DNA of 16,325 nucleotides, taken from assembly GCA_038232515.1 (NCBI GenBank), contig JBBSHS010000061.1, positions 1 through 16,325 on the forward strand. Direction: 5' to 3'. The stretch comes from JBBSHS01 sp038232515 (GTDB lineage: Bacteria; Actinomycetota; Acidimicrobiia; Acidimicrobiales; JAUJNH01). Both the position numbers and the translations under genes were made by a program. This document shows, in pieces, positions 7,863-14,627 of the stretch. The stretch's first letter is position 1, and each line of letters starts with the position of its first letter. The notes below the pieces were generated by a model. The model did not search any database and was not told the origin of the DNA. It worked only from the letters and a program-made list of their open reading frames with translations.

Positions 7863-8570
7863 TCCCGAGTCCCCACAGTGGCCACACCCCCGCCCCTGCT
7901 CCGACCGCTCAGACGAGGCGTCCAGCCGTCCAGAGCCCACGCACCCAGCCTGAGCATCGAGAAAGAGTTGTGGGCGCAGGGGCACGCCGTTGTGGTGGGC
8001 GTCGACGAGGTCGGCCGAGGCGCCTGGGCCGGTCCTCTGGCGGTCGGTGCTGCGGTGCTGCCGCAGTCACGCCGGGTCAACGGTGTGCGCGATTCCAAGC
8101 TCCTCACCGAGCCCGAGCGCGAGCGGCTGTTCGACCGCGTGGCGGGGTGGTGCGACAGCTGGGCCGTCGGTATGGCCAGCCAGGCCGAATGCGACGACCT
8201 GGGAATGGCGGCCGCCCAGCGGCTGGCCGCCCGACGCGCCATCACCAATCTCGCCATTGCACCCGACCACGTGCTTCTGGACGGCGCCTGGGACTTCGTC
8301 GGCCTGGGCCACACCACCCGCATCATCAAAGGCGATGCCACGGTGCTGTCCATCGCTGCGGCCTCGATCCTGGCCAAAGTCAGTCGGGACCGTCTCATGA
8401 GGGCCGAGGCGCAGCACTATCCGGGCTACGACTTCGACCGTAACAAGGGCTACCCGTGCCCCGCCCACAAGCTGGCCCTGCAGGCCTACGGGCCCACGGC
8501 CATCCACCGACGGACATGGGTGTTCATGGACCGCACGCCGTGGGGCGGACGGACCTACCGGGCTGAATGA
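7851..8570 (+). CDS. rnhB: Ribonuclease HII
   Basis: Cleaves RNA in RNA-DNA hybrids and removes single ribonucleotides from DNA. The 239-aa frame has the type II motif VDEVGRGAWAGP (Asp52, Glu53 catalytic), DSKLL at 81-85, the third acid in VLLDG (Asp144), and the fourth in KVSRD (Asp180), with KGDATVLSIAAASILAK between them and the C-terminal HYPGYDFDRNKGYP segment. All four metal-binding acids are present. Two starts are possible: GTG 7851, directly after the upstream TAG, and GTG 7860, nine bases on, which has GGTGAGG just upstream. The second is slightly better supported. The first ~30 residues are Pro/Arg-rich and not part of the catalytic domain. Probably translated from the lipoprotein transcript. 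Confidence 0.95.
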   Translation: MRSVSRVPTVATPPPLLRPLRRGVQPSRAHAPSLSIEKELWAQGHAVVVGVDEVGRGAWAGPLAVGAAVLPQSRRVNGVRDSKLLTEPERERLFDRVAGWCDSWAVGMASQAECDDLGMAAAQRLAARRAITNLAIAPDHVLLDGAWDFVGLGHTTRIIKGDATVLSIAAASILAKVSRDRLMRAEAQHYPGYDFDRNKGYPCPAHKLALQAYGPTAIHRRTWVFMDRTPWGGRTYRAE

Positions 8571-8582
8571 GGGCACACTCCG

Positions 8583-8620
8583 GCCCCGGATCAGGCAGGA
8601 GTGCGTTCATTCTCCGGGGC
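8583..8620. terminator. Possible bidirectional terminator hairpin after rnhB
   Basis: GCCCCGGA (8583-8590) and TCCGGGGC (8613-8620) form an eight-pair stem with a 22-base loop, 13 bases after the rnhB stop and directly beside the stop (8621) of a convergent minus-strand mini-ORF. No T-tract. Confidence 0.35.
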
Positions 8621-8713
8621 TCAGAGGCGCCGGCTACGACCCCGGTAGTAGTAACCGCCGCCGCCGCCGAAAAGCAGCAGCACAACGATGACGATAAGCA
8701 GGATGGTCAGCAT
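8621..8713 (-). CDS. Mini membrane protein, 30 aa, Gly5-Tyr3 type
   Basis: The minus strand encodes a 30-residue peptide: MLTILLIVIVVLLLF (one transmembrane helix), then GGGGG, YYY and a basic end RGRSRRL. This layout, a hydrophobic helix followed by a glycine run, tyrosines and arginines, is typical of genuine short hydrophobic proteins annotated in many bacteria (DUF3309-like in general look), and is unlikely by chance in GC-rich DNA. There is no clear Shine-Dalgarno before ATG 8713. The predicted topology is N-out/C-in by the positive-inside rule. Function unknown. A second mini membrane ORF lies 60 bases upstream on the same strand. Confidence 0.55.
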   Translation of the reverse strand: MLTILLIVIVVLLLFGGGGGYYYRGRSRRL

Positions 8714-8773
8714 GGTGGATGCGTGCCCAGCTGGGGCCAATCGCAACCCTCGTCGGCCACCGGGGCTGGGGTA

Positions 8774-8872
8774 CTAGACGCCCCGCCCCCGCAGGAGCAG
8801 GACCACCACGACGATGATGAGGATCAGGACGATGGTACCGATGCCGATGTACATGGGCTGTGCTGTACCCAT
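8774..8872 (-). CDS. Mini membrane protein, 32 aa
   Basis: The minus strand encodes MGTAQPMYIGIG followed by a run of Thr, Val, Ile and Leu (TIVLILIIVVVVLLL) and a basic end RGRGV: a single transmembrane helix with a positively charged C-terminus. Starts are possible at ATG 8872 (32 aa) or ATG 8854 (26 aa, MYIGIG). Both start codons lie inside an inverted repeat (8851-8874). No clear ribosome site is visible. It is followed on the same strand by another mini membrane ORF, so the two may form a pair. Function unknown. Confidence 0.5.
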   Translation of the reverse strand: MGTAQPMYIGIGTIVLILIIVVVVLLLRGRGV

Positions 8873-8874
8873 GT
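8851..8874. promoter_or_regulatory. Inverted repeat over the mini-ORF start codons
   Basis: ACATGGG (8851-8857) and CCCATGT (8868-8874) are perfect inverted repeats with a ten-base centre. The two arms carry the two possible ATG codons of the minus-strand mini-ORF. It could be an RNA hairpin hiding the starts or an operator-like dyad. Confidence 0.35.
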
Positions 8875-8976
8875 TCGCGAAACCCAAGCACGCCGAGTGG
8901 GTGAAGACACGGGGGGCCCACCCATGCCCGATGGAAGTTCCTGCGTCAGCGACGAGCGTGGGGTAGCGAACTGGAG

Positions 8977-9748
8977 ATGACACAGTTCGGCTACTTCCTT
9001 TCCAGCGAGGAGATCGGTCCCCGTGCCATGGTGCAGTGGGCGCAGCGGGGCGAGGCAGCTGGCTTTGAGCGTCTATTGGTCTCCGACCATTTCCATCCAT
9101 GGAACGACCTGTAGGGCGAGTCGCCCTTCGTCTGGGCCGTCATAGGGGGCATCGCAGCCACGACCAGGCTGGAGGTGACGACGGCCGTCACCTGCCCCAC
9201 GATGCGCATCCATCCGGCCATCGTGGCCCAGGCCGCGGCTACCGCCTCCCTCATGCTGGAAGGGCAGTTCCGGCTCGGCGTGGGCACCGGCGAGAACCTG
9301 AACGAGCACATCCTCGGTGACCAGTGGCCCCCGACCGACGTCCGCCTCGAGATGCTCGAGGAGGCAATCGAGGTCTTGCGGCGCCTGTGGACCGGGGCAT
9401 GGGTTTCGCACCATGGCGCCCACTACACCGTGGAGGACGCCCGTCTGTACTCCTGCCCGACCGGGCCGTGCCCGTCCACATCCCAGGATTGGGTCCAAAG
9501 TCCACCGGGCTGGCCCCCAGGTTGGGCGAGGGCTACGTCAACACCAGCCCCAGCGCGCAGAGCGTGCAGCGCTATCGCGAGCATGGCGGCAAGGGGCCGA
9601 GCCAGGCGGCCGTGAAGGTGCGCTGGGGCCTGGACGAGCAGGCCTGTGTCAAGCTGGCTCATCGCTTGTGGTCCAACAGCGGCATCCCGGGCGAAGCGCC
9701 GGGTTCCTGGACTTCTGGCAGAACGAGCTGCTGCCTCGTCTCACCTGA
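8977..9748 (+). pseudogene. Broken LLM-class (F420-dependent-type) oxidoreductase
   Basis: Three pieces of one luciferase-like monooxygenase-family protein can be read in order. Piece one is MTQFGYFLSSEEIG to VSDHFHPWNDL, ended by TAG at 9112-9114 (codon 46). Read-through continues in the same frame (GESPFVWAVIGGIAATTRLE, LGVGTGENLNEHILG, EMLEEAIEVLRRLW) to ARLYS near 9450. A one-base frameshift at about 9451-9453 moves the homology to the next frame (LPDRAVPVHIPGLGPKSTGL, then EGYVNTSPSAQSVQRYREHG, AHRLWSNSGIPGE). Near 9695 the frame shifts again to the family C-terminus AGFLDFWQNELLPRLT with TGA at 9746, and roughly 80 residues expected between these blocks are missing. Intact relatives are about 320 aa TIM barrels using F420 as hydride carrier. 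The conserved reading outside the lesions suggests recent decay, or sequence errors for the single-base events. Confidence 0.85.
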
Positions 9749-9760
9749 CGAGGCCCTACG

Positions 9761-9937
9761 TCAGTCCCCGGCCGTCCCGGCCGCGGCACCGCGGGGGCGG
9801 CGACGAGGGGGTGGGTTCGGCCATTGGCGATGGGAGCTGCAACGGTCACCCGGGTTGTAGCTGGACAGGACCACACGGCAATCCAGTTCGCAGCAGGTTC
9901 GGCCCTTTCCGAACGACTGCGGTTTACGGCTCGACAC
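9761..9937 (-). CDS. Possible 58-aa zinc-ribbon-like small protein
   Basis: The minus frame from GTG 9937 gives 58 residues whose middle reads CCELDCRVVLSSYNPGD followed by RCSSHRQW: a Cys-rich knuckle, the phrase LSSYNPGD, then Cys-x2-His. That arrangement (two Cys, then SxYNxxxxC, then H) resembles the small zinc-binding modules seen in actinobacterial regulatory proteins. The C-terminus is PPPRRRPRG then Ala/Gly. No Shine-Dalgarno or -10 is evident, and the frame stays open upstream to 10282 as Arg/Thr-rich sequence, so this may instead be the end of a decayed larger gene. Offered as a weak call. Confidence 0.3.
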   Translation of the reverse strand: MSSRKPQSFGKGRTCCELDCRVVLSSYNPGDRCSSHRQWPNPPPRRRPRGAAAGTAGD

Positions 9938-10324
9938 CCCGTCGATTATTCGCGGCTGGCCATCCCTGTCCACGTCTGCACTCCCTTGTCTCGCAGTGGA
10001 ACGTGTGCCGAAGGGCACCAGCGGCGTAGCCAGCCGCAACCACGCAGCGGTAACCGAAGGCGAGCGTCGTCGTCTGCACCATGTTGACGGCCGATGGTAG
10101 CAATGGCAGACGATCGCTGTTCGCGGCCTTTGTCCACCGACCTGAGTGGTGGCGTTGCAGCAATGAGCGGCCGTCAGTGGGGCGACGGGACGGACGGTGC
10201 GAAGTGGTCGCCGAGGGGTCCGACGGTCACCGATCCGCGCCACTGCTCGAGCCCGGCGTTCACCGCCCGGCCCCCGTCGCACGGGCCGCCCGATGGGCTT
10301 TGACGGTCCGACCTGGCCGCCCCG
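9938..10324. other. 387-bp stretch without a recognisable gene
   Basis: Several short frames exist on both strands but none shows a family motif, a ribosome site or the amino-acid make-up of a soluble protein. AT content is slightly higher than in the flanking genes. With the neighbouring pseudogene and dubious ORF, this looks like decaying DNA between two working gene blocks. Confidence 0.5.
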
Positions 10325-12037
10325 TCACGGCCCGACGACGGTGATGCCCGAGGCCCTCAGCACGCCGGCCTGGCGGCGCAGGGAGGCGACGGCCACCGGG
10401 TCACTCTGTCGGGACACGTCGATCACGTAGAAGTGGTCGGGCCGCAGGGTGGCCGTACCCGCGGTCGACGGCGAGAGCCAGGCATCGGGCACGACGACCC
10501 TCATGTGGGCCATGCGAGCCGTGGTGAGAACAAAACCGTCGGGGCGCAGGGCGACCATCGTGTGGCAACGCGCTCCGGTGGTGGAGGCGATGAGCTGGGC
10601 GGCGTCGCCGGTGTTGGCTTCGGCTCTGGCCCACGGCGTCCGGGTGCGGCGGCCGCTGCCGGCGTCGGTCAGGTGCACGCCACGGACCACAAGGCCGCGA
10701 AGGTCCTCGGTGGTCCGGCCGGCCTGCGCTCCGTCGACGAGCACCGCGGCACCGAGGTGGGTGACTGCATCGGCCACCGCCGGGTCGGCCAGCTGATGAT
10801 CGTTGAATCGCACGGCGAGGGCAACCGAGCGTGGTCCCGGGCGATCGTGCAATGGCAACCGGGCCGCTTCGGCCACGCCGCCGGTGAAGACCAGATAGCC
10901 GGCGGCGACGCTGGCAAAGGTGGCCCGCACGGCGATGCGGCTCACACGACGGGCGGCGGCGAGTGGCACGACCCTGCCCTGACCGGTCGACGAGACGGCG
11001 ACGGCGGCGGCATCGGCCACGAACAGCGGATGGCGCAGCCTGGCGCGGGCATCGGCACGCCCGGTGGCGGCTATAACCGAGCGCAGCGACGGTGCGTCGA
11101 GCGGCCATGCCGCCACGCCGGCCTGCTGCATCACGGCCGCATTGTGCCGGCCATGGCCGGCGATGGGCTGGTAGGTGACGAGGGGGACCCCGACGGCCAG
11201 TGCCTCCATGCAGGTGAGGCCGCCGGCGTTGTGGATCGCCACGTCTGCCGCATTCAGCAGTGCCGGCATGTCGTCGACCCAGCCGAGGGCGACCACGCCC
11301 GTTATTTCGGCCAGGGCACGTTGCAGCTTGTCGTTGCGGCCACAGACCACGACGGTCGACATCCCTTCCACCCCGGACAGCGCACTGGCCGTCCCCGCCA
11401 CGTCGCCCGCACCCCAGCTACCGGCCACGACCAAGGCCATGCGCTCCTGGGCAGCCAGACCCAGGGCCTGGCGGGTGACCTCCCGGACGCCCGAGTCGGG
11501 ACGGAAGCGGGGCGGGACGACGGGGCCACAGACGACGACGCCCCTGGCGCCGAGCCCACGGGCCAGCTCGGCGGTGGCCTCGTGCACGCACAGGTGCAGG
11601 TCGACCCCGTGGTGCACCCACATGGGGTGCACGGAGAAGTCGGTGAGGAAGGTGACGACGGGGACGGCGAGCCGCCCGCGGCGCCGGAGCCGGCCGAGGA
11701 CCACCGACGACAGGGGGTACGTCGACACCACGACCTGGGCCCCGGCCGCCCTGTGCCGCAGGCGGTGCGCGGTGAGGACGTACAACAGCCATGTCGTCGG
11801 CCGGCGCAGCCACGGGAAACGCAGGATCAAGCGGTAGATCCCCTCGTAGCTCCAGGGTGCCAGCTCGAGCTGGCGCCGGTAGCCGGCCCGCAACAACCGC
11901 CCCAGGCCCCACGGCAGCACGTCGAGGAAGTCGACGAGCTCGACCGTCCGGCCCTGCGCCCGCCACCGCGCCGCCAGCTCCCGGGTCACACCATCGTGCC
12001 CACCGCCCACACTGGCCGAGACGACGAGGAAGGACAC
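10325..12037 (-). CDS. GT28-type glycosyltransferase (MGDG synthase-like) fused to a degenerate NodB-like domain
   Basis: About 570 aa from GTG 12037 (597 aa if GTG 12118 is used). The N-terminal half is a GT-B glycosyltransferase of the MGDG-synthase/MurG type: VVSASVGGGHDG at 5-16, TFLTDFSVHPMWVH near 129-142, and the sugar-nucleotide block HNAGGLTCMEALAVGVPLVT at 269-288, followed by AGHGRHNAAVM. Such enzymes glycosylate diacylglycerol or other lipids from a nucleotide sugar on the inner membrane face. After a hydrophobic segment (~369-394), residues ~404-570 align in order with polysaccharide deacetylases, but the metal triad is lost: TFDD reads VRFND, the HxxxH is absent, and FRPPYG is ALRPDGF. 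I read it as an inactive deacetylase-like module. GTG 12037 is chosen because the fold begins there; GTG 12118 would leave one base between divergent starts. Confidence 0.85.
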   Translation of the reverse strand: MSFLVVSASVGGGHDGVTRELAARWRAQGRTVELVDFLDVLPWGLGRLLRAGYRRQLELAPWSYEGIYRLILRFPWLRRPTTWLLYVLTAHRLRHRAAGAQVVVSTYPLSSVVLGRLRRRGRLAVPVVTFLTDFSVHPMWVHHGVDLHLCVHEATAELARGLGARGVVVCGPVVPPRFRPDSGVREVTRQALGLAAQERMALVVAGSWGAGDVAGTASALSGVEGMSTVVVCGRNDKLQRALAEITGVVALGWVDDMPALLNAADVAIHNAGGLTCMEALAVGVPLVTYQPIAGHGRHNAAVMQQAGVAAWPLDAPSLRSVIAATGRADARARLRHPLFVADAAAVAVSSTGQGRVVPLAAARRVSRIAVRATFASVAAGYLVFTGGVAEAARLPLHDRPGPRSVALAVRFNDHQLADPAVADAVTHLGAAVLVDGAQAGRTTEDLRGLVVRGVHLTDAGSGRRTRTPWARAEANTGDAAQLIASTTGARCHTMVALRPDGFVLTTARMAHMRVVVPDAWLSPSTAGTATLRPDHFYVIDVSRQSDPVAVASLRRQAGVLRASGITVVGP

Positions 12038-12102
12038 AAGACCGCCGGGGCGACCGACGCCGTCGGGGCTCGAGGGGGCGGGGCTCCGGTGCCGCCTCTC
12101 GC

Positions 12103-12108
12103 TAACGT
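12103..12108 (+). promoter_or_regulatory. Possible -10 element for the DMT transporter gene
   Basis: TAACGT fits TANNNT and ends 11 bases before ATG 12120, so the transcript would carry only a few untranslated bases. It lies inside the optional N-terminal extension of the divergent glycosyltransferase, which argues for that gene's shorter start. No -35 is recognised. Confidence 0.3.
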
Positions 12109-12119
12109 CACCGGCCACG

Positions 12120-12941
12120 ATGGTGGCTCTCTACGCTCTGGCTGCCGCCTTCTGCTACGCCGCCGCGGCGGTGATCCAGCAGCGCAACGCCAGGCAGGTC
12201 GACCCCCGCCACGCCGGCCGCCTCAGCTTGATGTGGTCCTTGCTGCACCGACCGCTCTGGCTGGTCGGGATCGCCGTCGACGTGGCCGGCTACCTGCTGC
12301 AGGCGGTGGCCCTGCGCTACGGCTCGCTGGCTCTCGTCCAGGCGCTGCTGGTGAGCGGGCTGGGATTTGCCGTGGCCATGGCTGCGGCCACCGGCGAACG
12401 GACCACCGGCCGCGATCTCATGGGCAGCACCGCCATCGTGGCCGGGCTCGTCTTCTTCGTCCTCGGCGCACCGACGGGCGGTACCGATACGGCGCCCTTC
12501 GGTCGGTGGGCGGTCGCCGGAGTGGCCACCCTCGTGCTGTGCGCGGCTTTTGTGGTGGCCGCCACCCGTGGCGCGGGCCCGTCCCAGCGGGCCGCCCTCT
12601 ACGCCGGGGCCGCCGGTGCCTCGTACGGCCTCACCGGTGCGCTCACCAAGACGGTCGTCCGGCCCGGCCAGCTCGATGCCCACCTGCTGGTGACCTGGCC
12701 CCCGTACGCGCTGGCTGCCGTCAGCCTGGCCGGCATGGTCGTGGTTCAGACAGCGTTCCAGGCCGGCCCGGTGACTGCGTCGTTGCCGGTGCTCACCGCC
12801 GCCGAGCCGGTGTGGGCGTGGGTGCTGGGTGCCGGGTTGTTCAGTGAGCGGACCCATCATCCGGCGCCTGCGGTGGTGGGGGCGGCGCGGGCCGGGCTCG
12901 GCATCGTGATGCTGGCCCGCTCGCCGGCCATCGCCGCCTGA
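12120..12941 (+). CDS. DMT (EamA-like) family transporter
   Basis: A 273-aa integral membrane protein with about nine or ten hydrophobic helices arranged as two EamA-like halves. The first half runs from MVALYALAAAFCYAAAAVIQ through GYLLQAVALRYGSLALVQALL; the second contains YAGAAGASYGLTGALTK and the late motif LPVLTAAEPVWAWVLGAGLF, where the AEP(V)xA phrase is typical of the family. DMT proteins export or import small metabolites and the substrate cannot be predicted. It is divergent from the glycosyltransferase-NodB gene. There is no Shine-Dalgarno; a TAACGT element lies 11 bases upstream. Nothing resembling a terminator follows. Confidence 0.85.
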   Translation: MVALYALAAAFCYAAAAVIQQRNARQVDPRHAGRLSLMWSLLHRPLWLVGIAVDVAGYLLQAVALRYGSLALVQALLVSGLGFAVAMAAATGERTTGRDLMGSTAIVAGLVFFVLGAPTGGTDTAPFGRWAVAGVATLVLCAAFVVAATRGAGPSQRAALYAGAAGASYGLTGALTKTVVRPGQLDAHLLVTWPPYALAAVSLAGMVVVQTAFQAGPVTASLPVLTAAEPVWAWVLGAGLFSERTHHPAPAVVGAARAGLGIVMLARSPAIAA

Positions 12942-13120
12942 GCTACTGCGGCTGGACCAGCAGTGTCGGAGGCCGCCATCTTGTCTCCCTCGACTTGTCG
13001 ACATCCCGACGCCCGATGCTGACCCTGGCGCTTCTTACTAGACGGACGGACCGGTGCCGTCGATACCTCCTCGCCCGGCGGTCCGGTTCCGTCTGGTTCC
13101 GTCCGGTGACGGGCGGGAGA

Positions 13121-13147
13121 CTCCTTCCACGCGTATCGTGGCGGAGG
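13121..13147. other. Imperfect inverted repeat in the gap before the small membrane gene
   Basis: Within the ~260-bp gap after the DMT gene, CCACG and CGTGG flank CGTAT, with partial pairing continuing outward (CTCCTT against CGGAGG). It lies about 40-60 bases upstream of a putative -10 at 13189, where an operator could sit. The same gap has a short direct repeat of GGTTCCGTC. Nothing else is seen there. Confidence 0.25.
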
Positions 13148-13188
13148 ATGCAGGAGAAGGCGATTGCCCGGACCACTGCGGGCCCCGG

Positions 13189-13194
13189 TAGGGT
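13189..13194 (+). promoter_or_regulatory. -10 element of a leaderless promoter
   Basis: TAGGGT is followed by seven bases and then GTG 13202, the start of a short ORF. TTGCCC at 13164-13169 is a possible -35 with a 19-base spacer. Confidence 0.4.
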
Positions 13195-13201
13195 CGAAGC
13201 C

Positions 13202-13252
13202 GTGAATGCCCGGTGCCTGTGCCTTGATCCCGTGCCCGCGCTCTCCGCATGA
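13202..13252 (+). CDS. Possible 16-aa leader peptide with two cysteines
   Basis: GTG 13202 opens a 16-codon ORF, MNARCLCLDPVPALSA, whose TGA overlaps the ATG of the next gene as ATGA. The start sits seven bases after a TAGGGT -10, so it would be translated from a leaderless message. Short Cys-containing upstream ORFs coupled to the next gene are known in actinobacteria as attenuation leaders sensing cysteine; whether this is one is inference. Alternatively it is simply 5' untranslated sequence with a chance frame. Confidence 0.3.
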   Translation: MNARCLCLDPVPALSA

Positions 13253-13521
13253 CACGACGGGACGTGTGGGTGCTGCGGGGGTTCGCCGGCTGGTCGACGT
13301 TCGTGTGGGTCGTGCTCATAAAGAACATGTTGATGAACTCGGCCAACCAGACGTTGGGCTTCCGGGTGGTGCACCTGGTGTTGGCGGCGGTGTCGCTCAC
13401 CTTTGCCGGGCTGACCTTCGGCGTGGCCCACAGGGGCGCCCGCCGCCTCGACACGGTGGCGGGGGTAGCCGACCGCGCACCCGACCAGTCCGCCGACCTG
13501 TCGCCTGACCGGTCGGGATGA
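13249..13521 (+). CDS. Small conserved-looking membrane protein, two helices
   Basis: A 90-aa protein. The N-terminus MTRRDVWVLRGFAGWSTFVW leads into helix one (to about residue 27). A short loop NMLMNSANQTLGFRVVH connects to helix two (HLVLAAVSLTFAGLTFGVAH, about 43-62), and the C-terminus is a soluble Arg/Asp-rich tail. Proteins with this MTRRDVWVLRGF-type opening recur in actinobacteria as hypothetical membrane proteins; no function is assigned. There is no Shine-Dalgarno. The start overlaps the stop of a short upstream ORF (ATGA), so it may be translated by coupling. It is followed 68 bases later by lgt on the same strand. Confidence 0.7.
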   Translation: MTRRDVWVLRGFAGWSTFVWVVLIKNMLMNSANQTLGFRVVHLVLAAVSLTFAGLTFGVAHRGARRLDTVAGVADRAPDQSADLSPDRSG

Positions 13522-13589
13522 ACGCACCTGTAGCCGGCTGTACTGCGTCGGGCTCCGCCCGGCCCGGCTGGTAGAGGGCGACGGCGACC

Positions 13590-14591
13590 ATGCTGCCGGC
13601 CAGGACCATGCTGATGGCCAGCATCCCGAGCCCGTCGTCCTCGGCCCTCCACCTGGGCCCCCTGCAGGTCCGCTTTTACGGGCTGTGCATCGCCGTCGGC
13701 GTGCTGGTGGGCGTGAAGGTCATCGCCGACCGGTGGGAGCGGAGGGGTGGCGACGCCGACCTCGTGTCGACGGTGGCCGTGTGGGCCGTGCCCGCCGGCC
13801 TGGTGGGCGCACGCCTCTACCATCTGGCCACCGACTGGGACACCTACGCCGGTCACCGCTGGGACATGCTGGCCATTTGGAAAGGCGGTCTGGGCATCTG
13901 GGGCGGCGTCGCCCTGGGAACGGCAGTGGGCGCATGGGTCTCCCACCGTCGAGGCGGCCCGGTGCTGATGCTGATGGACATGGCCGCGCCGGGCATCGCC
14001 GTGGCCCAGGCCTTCGGGCGTTGGGGAAACTGGTTCAACCAGGAGTTGTTCGGCCGCCCGACGAGCATGCCGTGGGGCCTGCGCATCGACGCCGACCACT
14101 GCCCGGCCAGCTACACACCGTGTGCCGACCTCCGCTTCCACCCGACGGTCCTCTACGAGTCGTTGTGGTGCCTGGCGGTCGCCGGCTTCGTGGTACTGGT
14201 GTTCGAGCGCCGGCTGCGGCCCGGGAGGGTGAAGCCGGGGCAGACCTTCGCCCTGTACGTGGCCCTGTACACGCTGGGCCGCTGGTATTTCGAGAGCCTG
14301 CGGATCGATCCAGCCTTCACCCATGTCGCCGGTCTGCGTATCAACGAGGTGGTGGCCCCGGTGGTGATGGTGCTGGCCGCCCTCAGCTTCGTCCTGCTCG
14401 GCCGGCGCCACGTCGAGCCCGACCCGACGCCGGCACATCCGCTCGTCCCCGACGCATCCGACGCACCCGACGCCCCCGACGCCGTGCCGACGCACGGTCC
14501 GGTCGAGGAGCCCCCCGACACGGAAGCGACCGACGCAGCCGACACAGGCGAGGCGCCAGAGGCAGCAGCTTCGCCGGGATTGGAGAGCTGA
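13590..14591 (+). CDS. lgt: Phosphatidylglycerol:prolipoprotein diacylglyceryl transferase
   Basis: Inner-membrane enzyme that attaches diacylglycerol to the lipobox cysteine of prelipoproteins. The 333-aa frame shows the Lgt opening ASIPSPSSSALHLGPLQVRFYGL, WKGGLGIWGGVALG, the family signature FGRWGNWFNQELFG (142-155), and the late segment LYTLGRWYFESLRID with the conserved arginine region. About seven membrane helices are expected. The start is either ATG 13590 (AGAGGG some 11 bases upstream) or ATG 13608, which gives the more usual N-terminus MLMASIPSP. After the last helix there is an unusual acidic tail of ~60 residues with repeated Asp-Ala-Pro units. It converges on the AI-2E permease gene with a hairpin between them. 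Its likely clients include the lipoprotein encoded at 7146-7850. Confidence 0.95.
   Translation: MLPARTMLMASIPSPSSSALHLGPLQVRFYGLCIAVGVLVGVKVIADRWERRGGDADLVSTVAVWAVPAGLVGARLYHLATDWDTYAGHRWDMLAIWKGGLGIWGGVALGTAVGAWVSHRRGGPVLMLMDMAAPGIAVAQAFGRWGNWFNQELFGRPTSMPWGLRIDADHCPASYTPCADLRFHPTVLYESLWCLAVAGFVVLVFERRLRPGRVKPGQTFALYVALYTLGRWYFESLRIDPAFTHVAGLRINEVVAPVVMVLAALSFVLLGRRHVEPDPTPAHPLVPDASDAPDAPDAVPTHGPVEEPPDTEATDAADTGEAPEAAASPGLES
14451..14486 (+). repeat. Nine-base tandem repeat in the lgt tail
   Basis: About four copies of GACGCAYCC or GACGCCCCC encode DAS, DAP, DAP and DAV units of the acidic Lgt C-terminus. The tract is prone to length change by slippage and lies outside the catalytic part. 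Confidence 0.7.
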
Positions 14592-14592
14592 T

Positions 14593-14619
14593 GAGGTGGC
14601 CGTCGCCCTCGACGACCTC
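14593..14619. terminator. Hairpin between convergent lgt and AI-2E permease genes
   Basis: GAGGT (14593-14597) pairs with ACCTC (14615-14619) and CGTCG (14601-14605) with CGACG (14610-14614), around the loop CCCT and with a three-base bulge. It fills most of the 36-bp convergent gap. There is no T-tract; a U-less bidirectional terminator is plausible. Confidence 0.4.
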
Positions 14620-14627
14620 GTTCACCC

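Noticed and set aside
9938..10324. Search for an HNH endonuclease, tRNA or attachment site in the gap
   Set aside because: No HNH motif, cloverleaf or direct repeat could be found on either strand.
10433..12847. 804-aa open frame on the plus strand
   Set aside because: Antisense to the glycosyltransferase and then overlaps the transporter in another frame; no family resemblance.
13038..14495. 485-aa open frame on the minus strand
   Set aside because: Antisense to lgt and the small membrane gene; His/Gln/Gly-rich shadow.
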